This document shows positions 12,701 to 20,500 of a DNA stretch of 64,000 nt, one piece after another (the first letter of the stretch is position 1; the number at the start of each line of letters is the position of its first letter). Location: NCBI GenBank assembly GCA_037783545.1, contig JBBELK010000297.1, forward strand, positions 62,001 through 126,000, read 5' to 3'. This stretch comes from Henricia sp. BOLD:AAB3569 (taxonomy: Eukaryota; Echinodermata; Asteroidea; Spinulosida; Echinasteridae). Below the pieces are notes generated by a model. It was not told the origin of the DNA and searched no databases. It saw nothing but the letters and a program-made list of their open reading frames with translations. The translations under genes were made by a program, and so were the position numbers.

Positions 12701-13649
12701 CTCCCACGCTCACAAACTCACCATAAGTAACACAGCCTTTTCCTTCTGTTCACGCTTGCTGTCAAACTCCAACACCCAATCAGGCTCAGAACTTGAAGAT
12801 GGCTTTGGCTCAGTTTTTTCATCGCTAACATTTAGAACACAATACGAACAATAATAATAATAATAAAAAACATGAATTCGAAACACGCTCAATAAAATAC
12901 CAAAACACAATAGAAACTGCCAAGTGTAGAAATTTCAGCTACATACACTGTAGATGAAGCACTTCAGAAAACATTAAAAATCAATGCATGGTTTTTGTGT
13001 TGTTACAATTGCTATCAACACTTTTAGTCAGGTTTTCTTGTCAAATCATGAAGTAAAATAAATGGAAAAGCTTTATAAATGTACCTTTGTGGTCTTGCTT
13101 CACCTTTCAGTATAGCCTCCACCTCCAGCCGCTTTTTGGTTTGAAAGTCAGTCAGCCATTTGAGGGCACCACAAATCAGGCTAAGGGACTTCCCCTGATG
13201 ATAAAACAAATTCCATATTTTGGCAATCGTAGAATGATTGGGAAAAATATTGATGCCTTTAAATTGGGTCTAGTACTTTATTATGTCAGCATGAAACAAC
13301 CAAAATTTTCTCTCATCCGAAGTTTGGTTGTTTCATTTTAATGGTGGTCGACAGTCAAAAACAAAAGATTTCTGGGAAAATGGGAAAAATCACAATCCTG
13401 ATTAATTTGGCTAATTGGAGAAATTACCGTGCCAGTGGGGCTTTCAAAGATGCCAATCTTTCCTTCTTCAAGAGTTGCATACAGCGCCCTCATGAAGTCT
13501 TCTTGAATTGAGTAAGGGGTGAACGGGAAGGGGAATGTCTGACCAGGAACCTGGGGTGCATCCACATTATCATCATCACTGCATGACCCCATCGAGACAT
13601 CCATGCAAAGGGGCGAGGTAGGACTAGAAGACTCCAAGCAACCTGCCAT
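785..13649 (-). CDS. DDX11: DDX11/ChlR1-type ATP-dependent DNA helicase, 3' end missing
   Basis: XPD-family (SF2) Fe-S helicase; known relatives unwind DNA in the nucleus and support sister-chromatid cohesion. Coding exons, 5' to 3': 13649-13428, 13194-13085, 12824-12722, 11896-11810, 11369-11184, 10675-10568, 10441-10357, 9489-9308, 8706-8554, 7128-7082, 6219-6027, 5802-5764, 4866-4728, 4353-4231, 4038-3853, 2997-2894, 2293-2075, 1538-1432, 869-785. All junctions keep phase and sum to 826 codons. Visible motifs: Walker A SPTGTGKS (about residues 70-77, split between exons 1 and 2), [10 protein letters not shown] (motif Ia), the DEAH box in [10 protein letters not shown] (391-394), VAGGTMQP (about 623), [14 protein letters not shown], and MSEGINFSD (about 786). 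Cysteines in INDRC, SGCPFY and KACPYYG fit the Fe-S cluster region. The acidic stretch in exon 5 is typical of DDX11. Family members are about 900-970 residues, so the last 80-140 residues lie left of the window. The exon 8 start is the least certain boundary. Confidence 0.95.
905..1140. repeat. Degenerate TCATGACT-rich repeat in DDX11 intron 18
   Basis: The motif TCATGACT and its variants recur on both sides (GGTCATGACTTGATCGTGAC, GAGTCATGACTTGAG, CCAGTCATGACTATTCG), with GTGTGAACnC words near both ends. It is probably an old non-autonomous inverted-repeat element; exact ends are not clear. Confidence 0.4.
1185..1365 (+). repeat. Interspersed repeat family F, copy 1
   Basis: Shares CCAACCTTTTTGCTTCCAC, ATTGGAGATTGC and TTTTGGGGAGGTATTT with copies at 7170-7470, 24190-24390, 34500-34750, 36915-36985, 41890-41965, 43855-44070 (reverse) and 51365-51445 (reverse). 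No coding capacity is visible. Confidence 0.75.
1592..1945. repeat. TA-flanked MITE family D, copy 1, with a nested element
   Basis: Left terminal repeat TACACTACTCACAATAAGTT; the body CTGTGATAAGGCGTGTCTGTCATGCAG (read in parts) matches copies at 21014-21588, 40114-40303 and 49886-50104. The right end is decayed. A 146-bp palindromic element occupies 1619-1764. Confidence 0.8.
1619..1764 (-). repeat. Small palindromic MITE nested inside family D copy 1
   Basis: The terminal inverted repeats run TAGAGCTTCTGCACCGGCGG ... GGCGGCC-rich ... AAGGCTCTA and include CCATGACA/TGTCATGG. A second copy sits in opposite orientation at 33747-33885. Family D copies without it read GGGATATTGGTGTGG at this point, which gives the empty site. 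Confidence 0.85.
3563..3777. repeat. Tc1/mariner-type MITE with Sleeping-Beauty-like termini
   Basis: A 28-bp perfect terminal inverted repeat starts TACAGTTGAAGTCAGAAGTA and is flanked by TA. The 215-bp interior has no transposase frame I can recognise. It lies in DDX11 intron 15. Confidence 0.9.
4075..4170 (+). repeat. Interspersed repeat family E fragment
   Basis: Shares AAAAGTGTTGATTGCAATGG, TAACAAACACCACATG and GTACCTTTGTGG with 22400-22700, 42253-42600 (reverse) and 49100-49460. It begins a few tens of bases upstream of DDX11 exon 15. Confidence 0.65.
5000..5310 (-). repeat. Two tRNA-derived SINE fragments, minus strand
   Basis: Read on the minus strand, one unit has a B-box-like GGTTCGAATCA-type segment (around 5130) followed by the CTTGGGCAAGGCACTTTG-type core. 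The second (5225-5310) begins GCCTCATAGCTCAGCTGGTA, a typical A-box tRNA head. No intact anticodon arm pairing suggests a functional tRNA gene. Confidence 0.6.
6410..6600 (-). repeat. Two tRNA-like SINE heads, minus strand
   Basis: On the minus strand 6590-6530 reads GCCTCATAGCTCAGTTGTTA and then a GGTTCAAATCC-like B box. A second head at about 6470-6415 shows a GGTTCGAGTTCC B box. Both are decayed and lie between DDX11 exons 10 and 11. Confidence 0.6.
7170..7470 (+). repeat. Interspersed repeat family F, copy 2
   Basis: A long copy: GGTGAGATTTTGATACCATA, TCATTTGTCATATTTTTCTC, then ATTGGAGATTGCAAATCTC and TTTTGGGGAGGTATTTTATG. Confidence 0.75.
7570..7990. repeat. (TGAG)n head plus GC-rich interspersed sequence
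   Basis: Five or six TGAG units (about 7572-7591) precede TTTCGAGTTTAACGCCATGC and ATTCACGGCGGGATT; a GC-rich block follows at 7800-7985 (GGCCGGTTATAGAGG, GGGCCCGGGCCCCGCGG). The words AGGTGCTTGAG occur at both ends (7562, 7993), so this may be one insertion with short flanking repeats. Confidence 0.45.
8105..8330 (-). repeat. SINE-B, decayed copy, minus strand
   Basis: Resembles 8885-9190: CCATCAGGGAATCATCAGAA, AACAGCTTCTG and CCTTGCCAAGGGACACAGAC. Confidence 0.55.
8885..9190 (-). repeat. SINE-B copy, minus strand
   Basis: On the minus strand: CTAGTGGGTATGAAGCG head, CTGTGTCCCTGGGCAAGGCA core, CCACCTAGTTGAAGTGAAAT and a 3' end next to ATT/AAT repeats. Other copies are at 10770-11075, 30595-30865 and 62585-62895. 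Confidence 0.8.
9560..9980. repeat. TTATCG-rich inverted-repeat element in DDX11 intron 7
   Basis: The word TTATCG or CGATAA recurs at least eight times (CGATAAGTTTATCGATTTGT, GAAGTTATCGGCTC, TTAGTTATCGC, GAACGATAACTTG). AACTGGTTTGAAGTTATCGC sits next to its own inverse CTTCAAACCAGT, a local hairpin. It is probably an old MITE; only one copy is seen. Confidence 0.4.
10770..11075 (+). repeat. SINE-B copy
   Basis: Shows GGGTTCGAGGCCC (B-box-like), TGTCCCTGGGCAAGGCACTT, GGAAGCTGTTATGGGGAATG and CCACCTAGTTGAGGTGAAAT. It lies in DDX11 intron 5. Confidence 0.8.
11995..12385 (+). repeat. Interspersed element family J, copy 1
   Basis: Shares TTCAGTTTTTGCCAAAATTA, TATGTTGTAACTTGCATAA, TACACTGGACTCA and GACGGAAAAGGGATTTTC with the reverse copy at 13725-14105. 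Both have TATTCGATATTCGA-type AT-rich ends. Confidence 0.7.
12415..12640 (+). repeat. tRNA-derived SINE with (AAAT)n tail
   Basis: Head GCTATGGCCGAGCGGTCTAG (A box), GGTTCGATTCC (B box) and core TGCCCTTGAGCAAGGCACTC; it ends in an AAATAAATAAAT tail (12596-12630). The head resembles Leu/Ser-type tRNA. Confidence 0.85.
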
Positions 13650-13724
13650 GTTGTCTATAATCTACAGTGTGTACATGTACCTTCAAACAAACAAAACAAA
13701 CAAATTGATCATTAAGGCTGTGCC

Positions 13725-14105
13725 TATAAATGAATTGAATATTCAAATATTCGATAGTCCATCAAGAATTCGAATAGCATTTTACCAAATCAAATATTCG
13801 ATATGTGCTTTTCCACTCCAAATCAAACATGTCAATCGGTTAAGAAAAGGTGAAAATCTCTTTTCCGTCGCTGAAACGGTCACTAAATTTTGTCCAACAT
13901 TGAGTCCAGTGTACAGGATACAAAACATTGGTCACAAGCTCTATGGCTAGAGCCGATGATAATTTTTGCAAAAACTCTTTGGGCGAGAGACCATTATGCA
14001 AGTTACAACATAATTATAGTCTGTAACCGAGATTAATCTTTGCCAAAAACTGAATGGGCGAGATAATTTCATGCATCGAATGTCAAATATTCAATTGAAT
14101 GCAAA
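13725..14105 (-). repeat. Interspersed element family J, copy 2 (reverse)
   Basis: Reverse complement of the family at 11995-12385, separated from it by DDX11 exons 1-3. It lies just upstream of the DDX11 start codon. Confidence 0.7.
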
Positions 14106-14129
14106 GGCCTATTGATCATCATGGCTTCA

Positions 14130-14600
14130 GACCTTGTGTGCAAAACATATGAGACAGGCAGCAAGGGTTGAGAAGTTGATCAGAAATTTGTTTCTTTAAA
14201 ATGACTCATCAAGCATTGGTATAAGGCCCGTCTACACAATCGATTTTTGTCTAACAGACACGACAGAGTTTTGTCTGTTGTGTCTGGAAAAGAATTGAGA
14301 AGTTGATCATGGCTTCAGAACTTGTGTGCAAAACATACGATTATTTTGGGTTTTTCCATCAAATCTGCACATTGCCAGATGAGTCATTTTAAAGAAAAAT
14401 ATTTCTGATCAACTTCTCAACTCTTATAACTGTTCTAATAAGTTGATTTTTTTTTCTGTCACAGTAAATGACTCAACAAGCATTGGTAAGTGCAGATTTG
14501 ATGGAAAAACTAAACAATTTGGGTGTACAAAATTTAAGATTTTGTGAGAAAAAACATTTTTCAGCCCGTCTCGTATATTTTGTATCACAAGGTCTGGACA
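14130..14600. repeat. Interspersed repeat family I, inverted pair
   Basis: GAGAAGTTGATCAGAAATTT with AATGACTCATCAAGCATTGG appears at about 14170-14220. The inverse (CCAGATGAGTCATTTTAAAG then TTTCTGATCAACTTCTCAAC) follows at 14370-14425, and a third partial unit at 14467-14530. Related copies are at 55375-55560 and 61428-61530. Confidence 0.65.
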
Positions 14601-14774
14601 TGCTGTTGCTGAAGCCCTCCGTTCAACAACTTAATTAATACTAGACTGCCAAAGTTAATACGTCAACTTTTGTTGTTGTTGTTGTTGTTGTTGTATATTT
14701 TATGGCATCTTCGGCAACTAAGTTTATGCCATCAACTATACGGTTTTAGCTTTAAGTTTAACTATACTATATTA

Positions 14775-14985
14775 TCAACTTGAAATGACGAAGAAGGAGT
14801 TGCAGTTTTAGAAGTGGGAGGAAAACCCCCAGAGAAATGCCCCAGGGGAAAACCCACGCGGTGATCAAGTATAGGACTGCAAACCCAATCCACATACACG
14901 CCCCGGATTCGAACCCGGGACGCCAGAGGTGAAAGGCGAGGAAAGAACCCGTACGGCCAACCCGACCGCCCCATTAGTTGCCTAG
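14775..14985 (-). repeat. tRNA-derived SINE, minus strand
   Basis: On the minus strand: GGGGCGGTCGGGTTGGCCGT head and GGTTCGAATCCGGGG B box, then a non-tRNA body ending in AT-rich DNA near 14775. Confidence 0.6.
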
Positions 14986-15114
14986 GCATTTGGCTCTACG
15001 CTAAAAATCACTGAACCGTGTCCCTGTGCTTTTGCAATGGTACTTTTGCCGACGGCCATCAGCCATAGAGCCAATTTACTTTCCACACACGATACCACTC
15101 GTCCAATCGCATGT

Positions 15115-15483
15115 GGGGTACCGTGGCCGAGTGGTTAGGCCGGGCCATTGACTCGCAATCGATCATGGGTGAAAACTTGGGGTTGCGGGTTCGAATCCGG
15201 CTGCGGTACCTGTGCCCTTGGGCAAGGCACTCAACCACACTTGCTCCATCCTTCGGAAGGGATGTAAAGCCGTTGGTCCAGTGTGTTAGGTAATTGGTAA
15301 CGCACTCTAAAGATCACAGAGCATTCTTTCGTAAAGAGCAAGGGGGTTCCCCGGTGCCTCTGGCCATTTATAATTATAATTCTTCATGGGTTTCCTCACG
15401 CTTACGAGTGACAGTGCAATGAGCACTATTGAGGAATCCTTGGTATGAATACCAGAAAGAAATAATAATAATAATAATAATAA
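15115..15483 (+). repeat. SINE-A, full-length copy
   Basis: Head GGTACCGTGGCCGAGTGGTT (A box), GGGTTCGAATCC (B box), core TGCCCTTGGGCAAGGCACTC, body AAGAGCAAGGGGGTTCCCCG and TTGGTATGAATACCAGAAAG, then an (AAT)n tail. This is the reference for the fragments at 214-420 and 26625-26958. Confidence 0.9.
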
Positions 15484-16057
15484 TGCCCGATGCTAAACCC
15501 GTTTATCCAAGTCAGACAAAAGTCAAAACCATAAAAAAGTGCTCATCAGGCCAGCAGGCCTATAATGACTGTAGGTATAAATGCAAAACATACTCCGGTT
15601 TTTGTTTAGGTTATAAGATGGCGAAACCGATCATCACATTGTGATTGTACAATAGTCATGACAGTAGAAACCTCAGATTTCTGCAACACAACGTACGTGT
15701 ACGCGTACGGACACGTGTAGACGACGAGTACCTAAAAACGCGCGCTTGCATTTTGACTCGACCATTTTTGTAAAGGGGGGTCATAACACTTGATTTACTT
15801 TTATTGCTTTTAATTCTTTTTAATCAAGCATAAAAATAGCGCACATTATTCATTCATTATTCATTACATGTTTTTAAAAAGTGTTTTATTTCAAAATAAT
15901 GTCCCATAAGTTTACCATTAAATGTTGCCCAATTCCAGAACACCCACGTCCATCATATCGTTTGTGGTACAATCAAAGGTGAAAGTTCATAATCGGTGTT
16001 TATGCAGAGAAGTCTCTGCAGTCTTTGCGATCGCCGATTTTTGAATGCTAATCTGAG

Positions 16058-16177
16058 ATGGATTTCTACCGTTTCTCGTCGGCAATGATATTCCTGCTTT
16101 TCGCAGCTTTGTTTGCTTGGATTCTGATCAATTTTCTGAACAGAAAGATATTTGGTGCTCTCAATCGAGTGATGTAA
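16058..16177 (+). CDS. Candidate 39-residue single-pass membrane micropeptide
   Basis: ATG at 16058 in a fair Kozak context (GAGATGG), stop TAA at 16175-16177. The 39 residues read as a short polar start, one uninterrupted hydrophobic stretch (MIFLLFAALFAWILINFL, about residues 10-27) and a basic tail (NRKIFGALNRVM), the layout of small regulatory or organelle membrane peptides. I recognise no family. It lies in the divergent DDX11/NCDN interval and could be a uORF of an NCDN 5' exon, the first exon of a spliced gene, or chance. Evidence is composition only. Confidence 0.25.
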   Translation: MDFYRFSSAMIFLLFAALFAWILINFLNRKIFGALNRVM

Positions 16178-16292
16178 AATAAACAGTATTTTCTCTCACA
16201 CAAATAAACATGACATGCACTAGGCCTAGATTGGTTCCCGGTCCTATCGCTTATTGCAAAAATATAAAGGATCGGTAAAGGGCGGCCATGAC

Positions 16293-16768
16293 TACATTCC
16301 TTTCGCAGTGGTTATGTGCGGTTTGTCCGCACCTACCCACTACTCAACTTTACATGAGATTCTGCGAAGACCTGCGTGACCTACCAGGCCTGAATATTAA
16401 ACACTTGCCGTGATTGGCCAAATTCTGTCAGGTGACATGTTTACTGTGTCGGGTGACAGAATCTGGCCAATCACGGCAAGTGTATTACTCAGGCCTGTAT
16501 AAGCCAGTTCGGAGTCTCGACTGCGCATGCGTCTCCCGACTTTGGTTTGAGATAAACAAAGCGGTATGCATTGTGTTTATCTCAAATGACCTGTGTTTAT
16601 CTCAAATGACCTTGACACAATCCCATAGACGTTCATTGCGCGCGCGAGATTCCGAACTGGCTTATTATATTGCGTGATGTCACGCAGCTCTTCGCAGAGT
16701 CTCATGCGAAGTTGAGCAGTGGTTTAAGGTGCGGACAAACCGCACAGAACCACTGCGAAAGAAGTGTA
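16293..16768. repeat. Composite foldback element with 9-bp target duplication
   Basis: Outer inverted arms of about 88 bp (16293-16380 and 16681-16768) begin TACATTCCTTTCGCAGTGG and TACACTTCTTTCGCAGTGG. Two further hairpins lie between them: 16386-16497 (ACACTTGCCGTGATTGGCC and its inverse) and 16498-16665 (ATAAGCCAGTTCGGAGTCTC and its inverse). GGCCATGAC occurs directly at 16284-16292 and 16769-16777. Confidence 0.85.
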
Positions 16769-16777
16769 GGCCATGAC

Positions 16778-17594
16778 GGGCAGAAATCTGGTCACGTGTT
16801 TTTTTTTTTTAAAGTAAGTGCGGATATTTTGCACATTTGTAACCCGGCCGTGCGTGTCAAACATATCCAAATGTAAATAAAGTACATTGCCTAAATAAAG
16901 CAAAGGGCTTCGCAAATTTAAAAATATAAAGCACACAATTTGCACGCGCAAATTTAAGACAACCAATCACAGATCAAGACAAAGCTGGATCGTGTAAAGG
17001 TTGTTGGATCGCTATCCTTCCCACAATGCAGTTCTGTCTTTTGTGCAAGAGTATTTGTGAAAAGGTGTATGGCCACATGGAGCCGGAGCCTAAGCCGAAG
17101 TCGAGATTTGGAAACCTAAGGGCCCATATGAGAATAATCCTTATTGACGTTCTCAATGCATGATGGGATTGGATCAAGACCTCATCTTGGTGGCCAAGGT
17201 GCACCTCATCCATCCGTCCTTGGCATGCGATTGTCAAAATCTTTTGCCTTGCTCCTCTTCGGATGCAACTTTTTTACTCAAATGAACCTTATCCGGTCGA
17301 ATACCCCCACTTTTCCCCTACTTCCATCAAATCTCCATTTTTGTTGTTTTAGACAGTCTATTTTATTTAGATGGAAATGAGAGCTATTTTTGTCTTGATC
17401 ATCTGCAGGACGATTTTTTTTCTATAATTTCTAGAAGTAGGCCTACATACTTTGTACACATAATTTGTCTTCATCCATTTTTGGCGTGTTTGGGAGGAGA
17501 TATAGTTGAGTGTTTCCTGGTGGCTGTGAACCATAGCTCCTTAAAATTGTCTTATCTCTGATTCAACTCAACAGAGACAACACTGAATTCTAAG
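16778..17594. promoter_or_regulatory. Presumed NCDN promoter and 5' untranslated region
   Basis: This gene-free stretch lies directly upstream of the NCDN start codon. AACCAATCACAGATC near 16960 contains a CCAAT box. A plausible acceptor (CAACTCAACAG, ending about 17572) precedes the coding exon, so an upstream non-coding exon is likely. No TATA box was convincing. Confidence 0.35.
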
Positions 17595-20500
17595 ATGGAT
17601 TCTGAGGAATGCACAATGGATGCTGCAGAGAGCTCAGGTGCTGCAGAGAGCTCCACTAGAGATACAACCTCTCAAGATAAGGTTGATGCCTGTGTGCAAA
17701 CTCTTGAGATGGCCACGTCAGATGCTGAAGTCTTTGCTGCTCTCTTGTTGGTAAGAATTAGGTGATTGTGACATTAGGGAGGTTTAGATGCACGTAAAAC
17801 GCGAATGTGCACATGAAATGGATCAAACACTGGTCATATCTTTAGGAGGTCTTAAGGCGGATACACACTATCGCGGAAAAATCACACTTTCGCGCTGCGC
17901 TCACGGCATTGCATGAGCTCCCAATCGCCGATTATTCCAAAATAAAAAATTCCACTCTGGTAACTTGGGGCTTCTCTGATACCTCATTGGCTGTGCGTTG
18001 GAAAGGTCAGCGCACCGCGGTCAAAGTTCAACAAATTTGAACTTTGAACCAGCTCAAAACGTTTTGCGCGTCGCGATAGGCCGCGCACAAGCGGCAAACC
18101 AGTTTGTGTACAAACCAATGGAACAGTCTGATTTTTCCGCGATAGTGTGAACTCCCCTTTAGAACCCAGGTCCAAAATTTTGTCATGGTAATTAAAAGAG
18201 TTATCGTGCCACGTAAGTAACATAATGTGGGTTTTTGTTTTCATCTGTTTTAAGGTTTCATCAAAGTAACGACCAAGTTCGCGTTTAACGTGCATCTAAA
18301 CCTCCCAAATGATGCTGAGGACGATTAGGCTTGGGCAACTCCAGCATTTTCGGAGTCGGAATCATATATTCAATTTTTCATGTGAAAATGTTAAATATGT
18401 ATACTGGGCGTGTTCAAGTGTGCGTACACTGACGGTGTGCAGACAATGACCCAATTATTGGCAAATAACGGCACTAAACATCCGCAAAATAATGCCGGCC
18501 TGTGCCACACACACATTCCTACCAATGTGGAAAATATCAGAGGACGAGTAGGCTACTCTTGCAGAGACCAAGTGTTTTGGCTTTGGAATTAGTAGTTTCC
18601 AACAGTACATGTATGTTATGATTGTCCCAACAGTAGTCGGTATATGTACTGTATGTCAAGTTATTAGCCCGGCAAGATTACTTATTCATACTCGGCCTGT
18701 TATGTCACTTAACGGATGTTCCCGCTCATTATTTTTAACTTCATGGAAGGTTGCCAATGTTGTGCAGGCAGAGACCAGTGGAGCTGAGACACGGAGAAGA
18801 ATATTTGATGCTGTGGGCTTCAAGTTTATCAACAGGCTACTTAAAGCAGGTAAAGCCAGCTCGTTGTACACAGCAACGGAGATTGAAACACTGATTGAAA
18901 CTTTAGTTTGTCTATGTCTTGGGAAAAACCTGAGGAAGTACACCACCGTGCCTCATAGCTCAGCTGGTAGAGCATCTGCCTGGTGTGTCCGAGCTCTTGG
19001 GGAAAACCTGAGGGAGTACACCACTGTGCCTCATAGCTCAGCTGGTAGAACATCTGCCTGGTGAGCCAGAGGGCTCTGTTTCGAATCCCGATAAGGCTTA
19101 TGTGATTTTTTTCTCATCTCAGTTTTTGGTTGTTTTGTTTCAATGGTGATTTGGCACCATACCAAATATCGTGTTTGTTAGTTTTTGGTGTACGTGTATC
19201 TCGTCTGGGTATAGCTGTATACATGCACAAAACACAGTCTCTAAAAGGTTGAATCAAGACATTTTATTTTATATTTTTTTCGCAGCTGTAAAACCAGATA
19301 AGAAAGAAGCTAGCACATATCGTAGCCTGGCCATAACAATGCTAGGATGTTTCAGCACCCTGCCTGAGCTAGCCAGACACACACAGATGATCAGCAAGAT
19401 TCCTGTTCTATTAGAAATAATTCAGAACTCCAGGTGAGGTAATATAGTTGATACCGTGTAAGACCTTTGTGTTATAGTCCAATTTTGCCCACCTTTTACA
19501 TTGGCCCTATATCACTTATTAATGCTTTCAATCATTTGTATTTTATCAGGATACCTGTGAAGGATGTTGAGAGACAAACCATTGACGATTCCTATCAGAT
19601 ACTTGTTGCTATGGCAACAGAGGAATCTCCCAGAAAGATTTTAGCAACTTCAGAGGTCATCTCGGTGTTATGTGAGGTTACTAAGGGCAGGCTTTATGGT
19701 AAGCACATGAAAGATTGTACAGAAAAATACTTGAACAATACATGTAACTATGGTAAATGATGCTGTAATGAAATCATGAATTCGGATTTGGGTTCATAGG
19801 GAAAAGCTGAGGGAGTATACCACTGTTCCCAAAAGCTCAGCTGGTAGAGCATCTGCCCAGGGAGTTAGAGGTCCAGGATCGAATCCAGATAAGGCTCTTA
19901 AGATTTTTCTCTCATCCCAATTTTGGTGAGTTCAAGTAGTGTTTCAAATGAAACACGGTAACAATTCAGTCTGCTGTGTTCAACTGGGTGTGTTTTTGAA
20001 AGTCCAAAAACCCAATTTGAGTGAATTATGTCATTTTTTTACGAAACCAGAATTGTATAAACGTTTGGACACGTGTTGAGTGTGATGCTAGTTTTTGACC
20101 TAACAGAATTTTCAAAAACATGAACTAGCATTTAGAAAGGCATTCATACTGTCATTTAGGTTGTAATATTAGCTAAGGAAATAGTCGGTTGGAAAATTTT
20201 ACATCATAAAAAATGGGTATCTTTCTCTGTCCACATCAGGCTTTGACCGAGCCATGCAACTCTTATTGACGCTATTGCAGTATTGCGGCCAAGATATCTG
20301 GAGTCTCTGCAGACCGCACATGGATTTGTTGGTCAGTCATCTGGCAAGGCAGTTTAAGGATTGTCAGGTTGGTATGGTATTATTCGTACTGGTTAATTTT
20401 TCTTGAAATTCTTCAATATTATTTTCTCTTCATTTTTTTCTTGGTTTTTGATTATTTATCATCCACTCACTTTTGTCATTTTTGTGGATATCACAGGATG

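Larger units (their letters stand above)
13650..16292. other. DDX11/NCDN divergent interval, left part
   Basis: No conserved gene is seen apart from the small open frame at 16058. The interval holds family J (13725-14105), family I (14130-14600), a (TTG)n run (about 14668-14692), two tRNA-derived SINEs, and a CG-containing ACGTACGTGTACGCGTACGG stretch near 15690. The DDX11 promoter must lie near its left end. Confidence 0.6.

Noticed and set aside
17026-17163. 45-residue frame starting MQFCLLCKSICEKV with a CxxC pair
   Set aside because: Short, with no hydrophobic or conserved pattern beyond two cysteine pairs and no splice or conservation support; more likely untranslated leader of NCDN.
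18945-19090. Functional tRNA genes (also at 15115, 12415, 23150, 41130, 50690)
   Set aside because: The A and B boxes are clear, but acceptor and anticodon stems do not pair properly, several continue into SINE bodies with A/T-rich tails, and many copies occur inside introns.
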